From positions 2,914,001 to 2,978,000 of the forward strand of contig NC_007677.1 of the NCBI RefSeq assembly GCF_000013045.1: 64,000 nucleotides of DNA, given 5' to 3'. The notes under the pieces are model-generated. The model was not told the origin of the DNA and did no database searches. It saw only the letters and a program-made list of their open reading frames with translations. Within the stretch, counting starts at the first letter, position 1. Each line of letters begins with the position of its first letter. This document shows, one piece after another, positions 52,166-61,530 of the stretch. This DNA is from Salinibacter ruber DSM 13855 (GTDB lineage Bacteria; Bacteroidota; Rhodothermia; Rhodothermales; Salinibacteraceae). Position numbers and translations under genes: made by a program.

Positions 52166-54106
52166 ATGGATGAGTATCGCACCCGCGTCCGGATCTACGC
52201 CGGGGTCGTCGTCTTTCTCTTTTTCCTGCTCGGCCTTCGTCTGGTGCAGCTCCAGGGCTTCAACGGCGCGTCCGAGGACGGCACGCCGCCCGGAAGCGCC
52301 GTGCGGGAGCAATCGGTAGAGCCGGCACGAGGGGCCCTGTACGCCCGGGACAGCACGCTCCTGGTGGACAACCGGCCCACCTACACGATTCGGATCACGC
52401 CCCGGTACTTTGACGCGTCGAAGGCCCCGCTGCTGGCCAATCTACTGGGCGTGGCCGACTCGACGGTGCGCCGCCGACTGCGGGAGGCGCGCGAGCGGAA
52501 TGCCTTCCGCCCGACGCCCTCGTTTCGGGAGGTCTCGTTCGACACGTTCAGTCGCGTGCAGGAGCACCTCTACGAACTGCCCGGCGTGTCGTACGACGTG
52601 GAGTTGAGGCGGCGCTACCACACGGCCGCCCGGGCGGCCCATGCCCTCGGCTACGTTCACGAGATTGACGAGCAGGCCCTGTCCCGCATGCCGGCGGACT
52701 ACCGGGCCGGCGACCGCATCGGCCGCACGGGCCTGGAGCACGCCTACGAATCGATCCTTCGGGGCGACCGGGGGCGCGAGATGGTGCTCGTGAACGTGCA
52801 CGGGACGGAGGTGCGGGAGTACCAGAACGGCGCCATGGACACTCCTCCGGTCGGCGGGCACGATCTCCACCTCACCCTCGACCACGAGGTGCAGGCCCTC
52901 GCCGAGTCCCTCTTCGTGGGGAAGCGCGGCGCGGCCGTTGCCCTCGACCCCGACACCGGCGGCATCCTTTCCCTCGTCAGCACGCCGGACTTCGACCCCT
53001 CCCTGTTTGCCCGGTCGGTCAGCACATCGGCGTGGGACAGCCTCCGCTCGGACCCGAGCGATCCGCTCTACAACCGCGCCACGCAGAGCGGCTATCCCCC
53101 AGGCTCCACCTGGAAGCCGTTCATGTCCCTCGTCGCCCTCGAAACCGGGATGCTCACCGCCTCGGAGCGCATGGACTGCCCGTCGAGCTACCAGATCGGG
53201 CGCCGGGCGTTCAAGAACCACAACGGACAGGACGAAGGGCGCATCACGGTGGCGAAGGCCCTGGAGGTGTCCTGCAACACCTTTTTCTACCAGGTAATGG
53301 AGAATATGAGCCTGGCCACCTGGCACGATTGGGCCCTGAAGTTCGGGTTCGGCCAGGAGGTGCCGCTCGAAGGATTCCGGCAGGAGCCGGGACTGATTCC
53401 GGACTCCTCCTATTTCGACCAGACGTACGGCCGCTGGACCGACGGGTACACCATCAACCTTGGCATCGGACAGGGCGACATGTCCGTCACCCCCCTCCAG
53501 ATGGCCCGGTACGCGGCGGCCCTCGGCAACGGCGGCCGCCTCCCCACGCCCCACCTCGTCCGCAAGGCCGTCCACCCGGAGACCGGGGCGGCCCGGCGCC
53601 CCGAGCTGCCTCCCCCGGACCCAATTCCGGTCGATCCCTCCCACTTCGACGTCGTGCAGGAGGGCATGCACCGCGTCATGACCGACGGCACCGGCCGGTG
53701 GGTTCAGATTCCCGACATCCCCAGCGCCGGCAAGACGGGCACGGCCCAGAACCCGCACGGCGAGGACCACTCGCTGTTCATCATGTTTGCGCCGTACGAC
53801 GACCCGGAGATCGCCCTCGCGGTGGTCGTCGAGAATGCGGGCTACGGGGCCACCGCCGCGGCCCCCATTGCGAGCCTGATGGCCGAACAATACCTGACGG
53901 GCTCAATCGCGGACACGTGGGAGCGGCGCTACTGGAAGCGACGCCTGCGGGAGGAGGTGCGCAGCGCCCCGGAGGACGGCGCGCCCTCCCCCTCCACGTC
54001 TCCCTCGGAGACAACGCCCGCCGTCCAGGCCACTACGCAACCCGCCGCCCCGACGCCCGCTGACTCGTCCCGCCCCAGTGCCTCATCGCCGACCGATCGC
54101 CCATGA
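52166..54106 (+). CDS. mrdA: penicillin-binding protein 2 (transpeptidase)
   Basis: Class B PBP that crosslinks peptidoglycan during elongation, with RodA. The protein has 646 residues. One N-terminal transmembrane helix (9-27) is followed by the PBP dimerisation domain with VEPARGALYARD and RIGRTGLEHAYE. The transpeptidase has SxxK at Ser314-Lys317 (PPGSTWKP), SxN at 369-371 (SCN) and KTG at 523-525 (SAGKTGTAQ). The C-terminal 70 residues are Pro/Ser/Thr-rich and disordered. Its stop codon overlaps the rodA start (ATGA at 54103-54106), indicating translational coupling. mreBCD are not next to it. Confidence 0.96.
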   Translation: MDEYRTRVRIYAGVVVFLFFLLGLRLVQLQGFNGASEDGTPPGSAVREQSVEPARGALYARDSTLLVDNRPTYTIRITPRYFDASKAPLLANLLGVADSTVRRRLREARERNAFRPTPSFREVSFDTFSRVQEHLYELPGVSYDVELRRRYHTAARAAHALGYVHEIDEQALSRMPADYRAGDRIGRTGLEHAYESILRGDRGREMVLVNVHGTEVREYQNGAMDTPPVGGHDLHLTLDHEVQALAESLFVGKRGAAVALDPDTGGILSLVSTPDFDPSLFARSVSTSAWDSLRSDPSDPLYNRATQSGYPPGSTWKPFMSLVALETGMLTASERMDCPSSYQIGRRAFKNHNGQDEGRITVAKALEVSCNTFFYQVMENMSLATWHDWALKFGFGQEVPLEGFRQEPGLIPDSSYFDQTYGRWTDGYTINLGIGQGDMSVTPLQMARYAAALGNGGRLPTPHLVRKAVHPETGAARRPELPPPDPIPVDPSHFDVVQEGMHRVMTDGTGRWVQIPDIPSAGKTGTAQNPHGEDHSLFIMFAPYDDPEIALAVVVENAGYGATAAAPIASLMAEQYLTGSIADTWERRYWKRRLREEVRSAPEDGAPSPSTSPSETTPAVQATTQPAAPTPADSSRPSASSPTDRP

Positions 54107-55365
54107 GTCCCCCAGCCCGGAAACTGGATCCCTGGACGCTGCTGCTCTGGTTGGGGCTCGCGGCCGTGAGCCTCGTGGCCCTGTACAGCACCACCCACGG
54201 CCCCGCGGCCGAATACATCGGCCCAGGCGTCCAGGATAATTTCGCCCGTCAGTTTCTCTGGATTGGCGTGTCGATCGCCGGCATTGCGGCCACCCTCCTG
54301 GTGCCCGTCCGGTTTCTCCGGTACGCGGCCTATCCGGCCTACGCCGCGACGCTCGTCCTCCTCGTGTTGTGCCTCGTGATGGGGGTAGAGGTGCATGGCA
54401 CCCGCGCATGGCTCGCCCTCGGGCCGCTGCGGCTGCAGGTGTCGGAGCTGGCCAAGGTGGGAACGGTCCTCGCCGTGGCGCAGCTGCTGTCCGAGCGCCA
54501 CACCCGAGCCGGGCAGGACTTGAGTTTTGCCCTGAAGGCCGCGGGCCTCATCGTCGCGCCGGCCCTCCTCGTCATCCTCCAGAACGACCTGGGCACCGCC
54601 CTCGTCTTCTTCGGCCTCGTGCCCATCATGCTCTTCTGGAGCGGGCTGTCCCTCTCGGTCCTCCTGCTTATGGTTTCGCCCGCCATCGCGGGCTACTTTG
54701 CGCTGGTGTCCACTCCGGCCGCCCTCGGGTTCGCCGTCCTGTTCACGGGCGGGCTCTGGGCCTACTCCGGCCGGCGCTCCATCGCCGCCCTGGCGGCCAC
54801 CTTCACCGCCGGCGTGACGGCCCTCATCTCGTTCGTGCTCCGCAAGATCCTCCAGCCCTACCAGGTCGACCGTCTGCTGTCGTTTACGAACCCGGGAGCC
54901 GAGCAATTTCGGCAGGGCGTGGGGTTCCACCTGGTGCAGTCGAAGGCGGCCCTCTATTCCGGTGGAATCTGGGGCACGGGCTTCATGCAGGGGCCCCAAA
55001 CCCAGGGCGCCTACGTGCCGGAGCAGACGACCGACTTCATCTTCAGCGTCGTGGCCGAAGAGTTCGGCCTCGTGGGGTCGCTGGTGGTCCTGGGCCTGCT
55101 GGCCGCCCTCCTCCTGCGGCTCATCAAGCTGGGGGCCGACGTCAAGCACCCATTCGGCAGCATCGTCGCCGCGGGGGCCGTGGGCGTCTACCTAATCCAC
55201 ATCTTCATCAACATCGGCATGGTCACCGGCATGCTGCCCGTGATCGGGCTTCCGCTGCCGTTCCTGTCGTACGGCGGCTCGGCCATGCTCGCCAACACGG
55301 CCCTGCTGGCAATCGTCCTCAACACCCACATGCGTCGGGAGGACCTCTCGATCTACGGATATTGA
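54103..55365 (+). CDS. rodA: rod shape-determining protein RodA (SEDS polymerase)
   Basis: A SEDS-family peptidoglycan glycosyltransferase of 420 residues with about ten transmembrane segments. The family motifs are GVEVHGTRAWLALGPLRLQ, SELAKVGTVLAVA, LQNDLGTALVF, SGGIWGTGFMQGPQTQG and VPEQTTDFIFSVVAEEFGL, and the C-terminal INIGMVTGMLPVIGLPLP and FLSYGGSAML. It polymerises lipid II, and PBP2 crosslinks the product. The start overlaps the mrdA stop by four bases. A simple repeat-rich intergenic follows, with no clear terminator. Confidence 0.97.
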   Translation: MSPPARKLDPWTLLLWLGLAAVSLVALYSTTHGPAAEYIGPGVQDNFARQFLWIGVSIAGIAATLLVPVRFLRYAAYPAYAATLVLLVLCLVMGVEVHGTRAWLALGPLRLQVSELAKVGTVLAVAQLLSERHTRAGQDLSFALKAAGLIVAPALLVILQNDLGTALVFFGLVPIMLFWSGLSLSVLLLMVSPAIAGYFALVSTPAALGFAVLFTGGLWAYSGRRSIAALAATFTAGVTALISFVLRKILQPYQVDRLLSFTNPGAEQFRQGVGFHLVQSKAALYSGGIWGTGFMQGPQTQGAYVPEQTTDFIFSVVAEEFGLVGSLVVLGLLAALLLRLIKLGADVKHPFGSIVAAGAVGVYLIHIFINIGMVTGMLPVIGLPLPFLSYGGSAMLANTALLAIVLNTHMRREDLSIYGY

Positions 55366-55420
55366 GGGTGGAGGTTGAGCGTGAGGGGTTGAGGGGTCGA
55401 GCGTTGGGGTGCACCTCAAC
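55366..55420. repeat. imperfect G/T-rich simple repeat
   Basis: Short units of TTGAGGG and GGTTGAG type recur over about 55 bases after the rodA stop. Units vary, so it is a degenerate low-complexity tract rather than a clean tandem array. A similar tract lies at 62598-62640. Confidence 0.4.
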
Positions 55421-55716
55421 AGTGGGTGTGCACTGCAGAAGCGCTGGTTTGGCGTGCGACGACCGTGGCCCGACTGCTCTCGGCTGACAGACCGCCGAAG
55501 CACCCCGAGACGCCGCCGTCTGCGGTCCGTCATCGGCCGTTTTCGCGAGGGGGGCGCACCAGCTCGCGGACGTGGAATGCGCCCATCGTTGTACATCGGC
55601 CCCACACACGAACGGCCGCAGGGGCCAGGCTCCCACCGGGCCCGACCCTGCGGCCGTCGCGCTTGCCGTAATGATGAGCGCCTGTCCCCGCATTGCGAAA
55701 CGCGCCTCCCCCTCCC

Positions 55717-55749
55717 CCCGGAGGAGAACACCGCTCGTTCTCCTCCGGG
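55717..55749 (-). terminator. hairpin downstream of amt
   Basis: CCCGGAGGAGAAC at 55717-55729 pairs perfectly with 55737-55749; the loop has seven bases. It is 30-60 bases beyond the amt stop on the leftward strand. No T-run follows, so it may be a 3'-stabilising or rho-assisted structure. Confidence 0.5.
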
Positions 55750-55778
55750 CACAGGGAAGTGGTGGAGGGGCCGCGCCG

Positions 55779-57152
55779 CTACCGGGCAACGACCTCGTCC
55801 GCCTCGGGCGCCGGGGCCTGACGGTCCCCGTCCGTCGTGAATTCCGGGTACGCCTCGACGTCGTGCTCCATGCGGTCGAGCCCGACCGTCTCTTTCTTGC
55901 CGTTTAGGCGAATGCCAATCGCGGCGTCGACGATCGAGAAGACGAGGTAGCTGACGGGGAAGGTCCACAGGAACGCCGCCGCCACGCCCACAACCTGCAC
56001 GCCCACCTGCGACAGGCTGAAGCCGGCGGAGTTGAACAGGCCCGCGGCGATGGTGCCCCAGGCGCCGGCCAGCCCGTGCACGGCGATGGCCCCCACCGGG
56101 TCGTCGACGTACCACTCCAGCGCGCGGGTGCCATAGACCACGACGGCGCCCGCGATGGCCCCCGTGAGGATGGCGTACGGCGGCGTGAGGGCCGCGCACC
56201 CCGCGGTAATGCCGACCAGGCCGCCGAGCACGCCGTTCAGCGTCATCGTGGCGTCCGGCGTGCCGCCGTCGATCCAGGTGATGGCCATGGCCGCCACCGC
56301 CCCGGCCCCCGCCGCGACGAACGTGTTCATGGCAATCTTGGCGATCGCGGTGGACCCGGCCGTCGTGGAGCCCGCGTTAAAGCCGAACCACCCGAGCCAC
56401 AGGATAAACACCCCCAGCGCCGCCAGGGGAAGACTGTGCCCCGGAATGCTGCGCGGCGTGCCGTCGTCCGCGTACTTGCCCACCCGGGGCCCCACGACCA
56501 ACGCCCCGGCCAGCGCCGCCCAGCCGCCGACGCTGTGCACGACCGTCGACCCGGCAAAGTCGATGAAACCAAGCGCCTCCAGCCAGCCGCTGCCGTTGAA
56601 GAGGCCGCCCCACGCCCACGCCCCAAACACCGGATAGATGAGCCCCGTGATGGTGACGGAGAAGATCAGGTAGCCGCTGAACTTGATGCGCTCGGCGACC
56701 GCGCCGGAGACGATGGTGGCCGCCGTGGCCGCAAAGACCGCCTGGAAGAAGTAGAAGGCGTAGACCCAGGTCTGCGGCTGGTCGCCCGTGCCGGTGAGGA
56801 AGAAGCCGTCGGTCCCGATCAGGCCGCCCCAGGAGGTGCCGAACATCAGCCCGAAGCCGACCGCGAAGAAGACCAGCGCCCCGGCCGAGGCGTCCATCAC
56901 GTTCTTCATGATGATGTTTACCGCGTTCTTCGCCCGCGAGAAGCCGGACTCCAGCAGCGCAAAGCCCGCCTGCATAAAGAAGACCAGCGCCGCGGCGAGG
57001 ATCGTCCAGACGTAATCCAGATTCGTCTGTGTTTGCTCGGCCGATTGCAGCGCCTCGGCAACGTTTGCGGGGTCCGACAGCGGCATGGCCGCAGCCCCAA
57101 TGGGTACGAACAGAAGACCGACGACGGCGAGAACGAACGTGCGTATCCGCAT
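55779..57152 (-). CDS. amt: ammonium transporter
   Basis: Inner-membrane ammonium channel of 457 residues, with a cleavable N-terminal signal (FVLAVVGLLFVPIGAAA) and eleven helices. Family motifs include ALVFFMQAGFALLESG, the SRAKNAVNIIMKNVMD segment, AGSTVVHSVGGWAALAGA with the pore His, and AVHGLAGAWGTIAAGLF. The C-terminal tail after LNGKKETVGLDRMEHD is acidic. ATG at 57152 places the signal peptide first; 57197 is an alternative. No glnB or glnK adjoins it, though such pairing is common. Confidence 0.94.
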   Translation of the reverse strand: MRIRTFVLAVVGLLFVPIGAAAMPLSDPANVAEALQSAEQTQTNLDYVWTILAAALVFFMQAGFALLESGFSRAKNAVNIIMKNVMDASAGALVFFAVGFGLMFGTSWGGLIGTDGFFLTGTGDQPQTWVYAFYFFQAVFAATAATIVSGAVAERIKFSGYLIFSVTITGLIYPVFGAWAWGGLFNGSGWLEALGFIDFAGSTVVHSVGGWAALAGALVVGPRVGKYADDGTPRSIPGHSLPLAALGVFILWLGWFGFNAGSTTAGSTAIAKIAMNTFVAAGAGAVAAMAITWIDGGTPDATMTLNGVLGGLVGITAGCAALTPPYAILTGAIAGAVVVYGTRALEWYVDDPVGAIAVHGLAGAWGTIAAGLFNSAGFSLSQVGVQVVGVAAAFLWTFPVSYLVFSIVDAAIGIRLNGKKETVGLDRMEHDVEAYPEFTTDGDRQAPAPEADEVVAR

Positions 57153-57199
57153 TCCGAAGGCGAGTATTTTTTGTGGTGGGAGCGATACTGACGCCACTT

Positions 57200-57228
57200 A
57201 CTCTACCAATACTCCCCTAAAACCACAA
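57200..57228 (-). promoter_or_regulatory. possible sigma-70-like promoter of amt
   Basis: On the leftward strand, TTGTGG (57223-57228) and TAGAGT (57200-57205) are separated by 17 bases, about 50 bases upstream of the amt start. Matches to consensus are moderate. Confidence 0.35.
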
Positions 57229-57340
57229 AAATTCGACCTTCATAAAAGCGCTCCCAACGATTACGGAACCGCTTCCGGGCGTTCTTTTAACAGGATCACC
57301 ACATTTCAGGAGCTCCTGTGCGGACGCTCCTCCCACCTCG

Positions 57341-60300
57341 TCACTCCGCCGTCGGCTCCGGCTGTCCCGACGAGAGGCCGTCGCCCGATTCGCCGACGGG
57401 GGCCGTCTTCTCCGCGTCGGTCTGCGCGGTTCGGGTGCGCTCCAACTCCTCCCGCAGGTAGGCCGACGTGTGCGTGTCGGCCTCCGCCAGGGCCTCGGGC
57501 CGGCCCTCAAACAGGATCTCACCGCCCTCGCGCCCGCCCTCCGGGCCGAGGTCGATCACGTGGTCGGCCTGCTTGATGACGTCCATGTTGTGCTCGATGA
57601 CCATCACCGTGTTGCCCTCGTCGACGAGCCCGTGCAGGACGTTGAGGAGATGACGCACGTCCTCGAAGTGCATGCCGGTGGTCGGCTCGTCGAGAATGTA
57701 GAGCGTATCGCCGGTGCCGGGGCGGGAGAGCTCCTTCGAGAGCTTCACGCGCTGCGCCTCCCCGCCGCTGAGCGTGGTGGACGACTGGCCGAGGGTGAGG
57801 TAGCCGAGCCCCACCGCGTCGAGCGTCTTGAGGGTGCGGACGAGGCGCGGCTGGTTCTCGAAGAAATCGACCGCCTCCGCCACGGTCATGTCCAGCACCT
57901 CGGCGATGTTCTTGCCCTTGTACTCCACCTCCAGCGTCTCGGGCCCGTAGCGCTTGCCATCGCACGCGTCGCAGGTCACGTCCACGTCCGGCAGGAAGTT
58001 CATCTCCAGCGTGACCGTGCCGGTGCCCCCGCACTTATCGCAGCGGCCCGGGTCGGTGTTGAAGCTGAAGCGGCTCTTGGTGTAGCCGCGGATCTCTGCC
58101 TCCGGCAGCTGGGCGAAGAGGTCGCGCAGGTAGTCCATCAGCTTCGTGTAGGTGGCCGCGTTGGAGCGCGGCGTGCGGCCGATGGGCTGCTGGTCGATCT
58201 CGATGACCTTGTCGACGTGGTCGATGCCCTCGACGCGGTCGTAGGGCAGCGGCACCGTCTTGGCGTTGTGGTGGTGCCGGTGTAGAATCGGAAAGAGCGT
58301 CTGGTTGACGAGGGTCGACTTGCCGGAGCCGCTGACCCCGGTGACGCAGATCAGCGTTCCCAGCGGAACGTCCACGTCCTCCCCCTTCAGGTTATGACCC
58401 GTGGCCCCCTTCAGCGTGATCGACTCGCCGGTACCGTCACGGCGCTCGTCGGGCAGCGGGATGACGCGCTCGCCCTGCAGGTAGGCGGCGGTAAAGCTCT
58501 CGAAGTCGTAGTGGTCGCTGTCGTAGTCCGCGGCGCGCTCGGCCACCTGCTGCCGCGCCACGCCGTTGTCTTCGATCTCGTGCTCGGCCGCGCCATTGGC
58601 CGCCGTACCGTTGGTCTGCTCCACCGGATCGACCGTCAAGACGGACGGCGGGCCCGTGGTGATGACGTGTCCCCCGTGGATGCCGGCCCCGGGGCCGAGG
58701 TCGACCACGTGGTCGGCGGCCTCGATCATGTCGCGGTCGTGCTCTACCACGACGACCGAGTTGCCGAGGTCGCGCAGGCTTTCGAGGCTCTCGATGAGGC
58801 GGTCGTTGTCGCGCGGGTGCAGGCCGATGGTCGGCTCGTCGAGGACGTAAAGGACACCGGTCAGCTGCGTGCCCACCTGCGTGGCGAGGCGGATCCGCTG
58901 GCTCTCGCCCCCGCTGAGGGTGCGGGCCGGGCGGTCGAGCGTGAGGTAGCCCACGCCCACCCCGATGAGGAAGTCGAGCCGCTCCCGCACCTCCTTCACG
59001 ATCGGTTCTCCGATGCGCGTCTGTCGCTCGGTGTCGAACGGGACGTCCTCCACGAAATCGCGGAGCCGGGTGAGGTCCATCTGCGCCAGGTCGGCGATCG
59101 ACTTGCCCCCGATGCGGTAGTGTAGGCTCTCGGTCTTCAGGCGCCCGCCGCCGCAGGCGGGACAGTCCATCTCGCGCATGAACGACTCGGCCCGCCGCCG
59201 CTTCTTCGACGAGCTCGTCTCTTCGTAGGTGTGCCAGATGTGGTCGTAGAGGCCGTCGAAGCGGTGCTTGTACTGCACCTCGCGGCCCTTGTAGCCGTAT
59301 TCGATCTCGAACTGCTCCTCGCCGGCCCCCTCCAGGATCACTGCCAGCTGCTCGTCGCTCAGGGCCTCGATCGGCGTGTCGAAGTCGAAGTCGTACGCCT
59401 CCGCGACCGCCTCCAGCTGGTTGAAGATCCAGATGTCGCGCGGCTCCCCGAGCGGGGCCAGCGCGCCCTCGTTGATCGTTTTCTCCGGGTGCGGGACGAC
59501 GAGCTCCGGCGCAATTTGCTTGGCGGTCCCCAGCCCCTCGCACTCCGGACACGCGCCGTACGGCGTGTTGAACGAAAACATGTTGGGCGAGGGCTCCTCG
59601 TAGGAGAGGCCCGTCTCGGGGTCCACGAGGTCGCGGCTGAAGAGGTGGTCGCCCGTCTCCACGCCGTCGGGCCCGTCGACCACGTCCGCGATGAGGGTGC
59701 CGCCCCCCATCTCCAGGGCCGTCTCGACGGACTGGCTCACCCGCGAGCGGATGCCGTCCTTGATGGCGAGGCGGTCGATGACCACCTCCACGTCGTGTGT
59801 CGCGTAGCGCTCCAGCTTCATGTCCTCCTCGTAGGTCCGCATCTCCCCGTCCACGCGAAACCGCTCGAAGCCCTGCGCGGAGGTCTGCTCGAAGAGCTCG
59901 CGGTAGTGGCCCTTGCGCCCCCGCACCACCGGCGCCAGGATCTGCAGGCGCGTGCCCTCGGGGAAGTCGAGGATCCCGTCCACGATCTCGTCGTCGCTCT
60001 GCTGCCGCATGCGGTTGCCCGTCTCGTGGGAGTAGGCGGTGGCGGCCCGGGCGTAGAGCAGGCGCAGGAAGTCGTACACCTCCGTGACGGTGCCGACCGT
60101 GGAGCGCGGGTTGCCGGAGACGGTCTTCTGCTCGATGGAGATGACCGGCGAGAGGCCGTCGACGTAGTCGATCTCGGGCCGCTCCATCATCTCTAGGAAC
60201 TGGCGGGCGTAGGCGCTCAGGCTCTCCATGTAGCGCCGCTGGCCCTCGGCAAAGATCGTGTCGAACGCGAGGCTCGACTTGCCGGACCCTGACAGGCCCG

Positions 60301-60391
60301 TCACCACGACGAGCCGGTTGCGGGGAATGTCGAGGTCGATGGCCTGGAGGTTGTTCTCGCGCGCGCCGCGGAGGGTGATGTGCTCGGGCAT
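57341..60391 (-). CDS. uvrA: excinuclease ABC subunit UvrA
   Basis: DNA damage-recognition ATPase of nucleotide excision repair, 1,016 residues (usually about 940). The first Walker A GLSGSGKSS is at 32-40, the signature TLSGGESQRIRLATQ near 491, Walker B LYVLDEPTIGLHPRD near 514. The second ATPase has GVSGSGKST at 685-693, a complete zinc module Cys784/787/807/810 (CDKCGGTG, CDACDGKRYG) and TLSGGEAQRVKLSKEL. The first zinc module keeps only CPECEG (281-284); the upstream Cys pair is absent. An acidic insertion of about 50 residues (587-637) precedes the second ATPase. ATG at 60391 is the family start. Confidence 0.97.
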   Translation of the reverse strand: MPEHITLRGARENNLQAIDLDIPRNRLVVVTGLSGSGKSSLAFDTIFAEGQRRYMESLSAYARQFLEMMERPEIDYVDGLSPVISIEQKTVSGNPRSTVGTVTEVYDFLRLLYARAATAYSHETGNRMRQQSDDEIVDGILDFPEGTRLQILAPVVRGRKGHYRELFEQTSAQGFERFRVDGEMRTYEEDMKLERYATHDVEVVIDRLAIKDGIRSRVSQSVETALEMGGGTLIADVVDGPDGVETGDHLFSRDLVDPETGLSYEEPSPNMFSFNTPYGACPECEGLGTAKQIAPELVVPHPEKTINEGALAPLGEPRDIWIFNQLEAVAEAYDFDFDTPIEALSDEQLAVILEGAGEEQFEIEYGYKGREVQYKHRFDGLYDHIWHTYEETSSSKKRRRAESFMREMDCPACGGGRLKTESLHYRIGGKSIADLAQMDLTRLRDFVEDVPFDTERQTRIGEPIVKEVRERLDFLIGVGVGYLTLDRPARTLSGGESQRIRLATQVGTQLTGVLYVLDEPTIGLHPRDNDRLIESLESLRDLGNSVVVVEHDRDMIEAADHVVDLGPGAGIHGGHVITTGPPSVLTVDPVEQTNGTAANGAAEHEIEDNGVARQQVAERAADYDSDHYDFESFTAAYLQGERVIPLPDERRDGTGESITLKGATGHNLKGEDVDVPLGTLICVTGVSGSGKSTLVNQTLFPILHRHHHNAKTVPLPYDRVEGIDHVDKVIEIDQQPIGRTPRSNAATYTKLMDYLRDLFAQLPEAEIRGYTKSRFSFNTDPGRCDKCGGTGTVTLEMNFLPDVDVTCDACDGKRYGPETLEVEYKGKNIAEVLDMTVAEAVDFFENQPRLVRTLKTLDAVGLGYLTLGQSSTTLSGGEAQRVKLSKELSRPGTGDTLYILDEPTTGMHFEDVRHLLNVLHGLVDEGNTVMVIEHNMDVIKQADHVIDLGPEGGREGGEILFEGRPEALAEADTHTSAYLREELERTRTAQTDAEKTAPVGESGDGLSSGQPEPTAE

Positions 60392-60766
60392 GCGGGGAGT
60401 CGGCAACTTCGTGGAGGGGGATGCTCGGAGCAAGCGCCCTGCCGGGCCCTCGTGTTGCACCCCAAGGGCACTTCCTCGTTTCACTTGGGGCGCGTGATGC
60501 GTATTGCGTGAGGGCAAAGGCGCCTAGATTTCTACAGAAGAAGTTACACCGTCGGGGTGGGCACGCGTTTCTGGTTAGGACAGGGGTGTTACGGCAAGGA
60601 TACGTTGCGTACCCCACCGAGAAATGGCGGGAGCGAGCCGACGAACGCAGTTCGGAATCCGAGGGGTCCCCTCTTCGACTTGCGCATTGCCCGAGCAGGG
60701 GCACGAAAAGCGGGCATGATTCCTTTTGAGGCGGTTCACGGACGAGGCCCATTCGACGTGAAGGAC
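60392..60766. other. intergenic region upstream of uvrA
   Basis: About 375 bases between uvrA and the YccF gene. No coding frame has family motifs, and no RNA fold or repeat can be supported. The uvrA promoter should lie here, but I cannot place one. No LexA-type box was recognised. Confidence 0.4.
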
Positions 60767-60973
60767 TCAGCGGCCTCGCGCCGCCTGCGCCACCTCCTCC
60801 CGCACCACCGTCTTGCCGATCGGCGAGAGCGTGAGGCCCGCAATCTTGACGTGCTGAATGCCGAACGGGATGCCGACGATGGAGACGTACATCACGAGAC
60901 CGGCCAGCCACCAGGCCAGTCCCATCTCGAGGCCGCCGATCAGAAACCAGAGGATGTTGCCGAGGGTGCGCAT
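60767..60973 (-). CDS. YccF domain-containing membrane protein
   Basis: A 68-residue protein with one YccF (DUF307) domain: MRTLGNILWFLIGGLEMGLA, then VSIVGIPFGIQHVKIA and LTLSPIGKTVV. Two hydrophobic segments (about 5-25 and 28-45) cross the inner membrane. The family is small and of unknown function. The start at 60973 gives the normal family beginning; a longer frame to 61054 adds basic non-conserved sequence. Confidence 0.85.
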   Translation of the reverse strand: MRTLGNILWFLIGGLEMGLAWWLAGLVMYVSIVGIPFGIQHVKIAGLTLSPIGKTVVREEVAQAARGR

Positions 60974-61080
60974 TGCGTCGTTACGTTTTTTCCCAAGTGG
61001 TAGGAGTCGTCTCTTTCCCGACTGCTGTTCTTCCGGGGAAGTGCCCCTTTCCACCGGACCCTACGTTGGACGGTGGAACG

Positions 61081-61530
61081 TTACGGCTCGAAGCGAGAGA
61101 TCATCTCGTGATCCGGACACTCTCCACGAAGGCGCGTCCGGAACGTCGAGACGGATGGCGCGGCCTCAAAACGGACGAGGTGGGCCGGACAGGTACAGTC
61201 CGACGCCCCAAAGCCGTCGACCGGGACCGAGGCGCCGGAGAGCGACCGGAGCACCGCGGCCCACGTGCACTCGCGGCGCTCGGGGTCGTGGGTGTACCAG
61301 ACCGCCTCCAGCGCCGTGGCCGCACGCAGGTAGTCGACGTGCCAGTGCAGCGCGCCATCGCCCCGAGCGTGCCGCCCCACCCGGGCGCGGAGCCCGCCGG
61401 GGCCGAAGGCGCTCCCGACGTAGACGTACACGCCGGGCCGGACCGTCATGGCGCCGAGGGCGCCCACCTCAATCTCCTGTCTCTCTTCATTCTGGAGCAG
61501 CAACGCGTAGGTACCGGGCGCGTCCGTCAT
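61081..61530 (-). CDS. GIY-YIG nuclease-like protein (DUF123/Uri family)
   Basis: A 149-residue GIY-YIG fold of the COG1833 type. The GIY position reads GTYALLL and the YIG position reads YVYVGSAFGPGGL, followed by RARVGRHARGDGALHWHVDYL with the catalytic Arg and His. The C-terminal half carries ECTWAAVL and DCTCPAHLVRF, two Cys-containing motifs. Relatives are predicted endonucleases of unknown target, best known in archaea and some bacteria. Its start overlaps the stop of the upstream propeller gene by four bases (ATGA), so the two are translationally coupled. Confidence 0.85.
   Translation of the reverse strand: MTDAPGTYALLLQNEERQEIEVGALGAMTVRPGVYVYVGSAFGPGGLRARVGRHARGDGALHWHVDYLRAATALEAVWYTHDPERRECTWAAVLRSLSGASVPVDGFGASDCTCPAHLVRFEAAPSVSTFRTRLRGECPDHEMISRFEP

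Larger units (their letters stand above)
55366..55778. other. intergenic region between rodA and amt
   Basis: About 410 bases with no convincing gene. It starts with an imperfect G/T-rich repeat (GAGGTTGAG, GAGGGGTTGAGGGG) up to about 55420, includes a perfect 13-pair hairpin at 55717-55749, and has no other feature I can support. Confidence 0.5.

Noticed and set aside
58437-60911. Very long open frame (824 codons) antisense to uvrA
   Set aside because: It lies in the complement of a gene with full UvrA motifs and is Arg/Ala/Gly/Pro-rich with no family signature. High-GC codon bias opens antisense frames.
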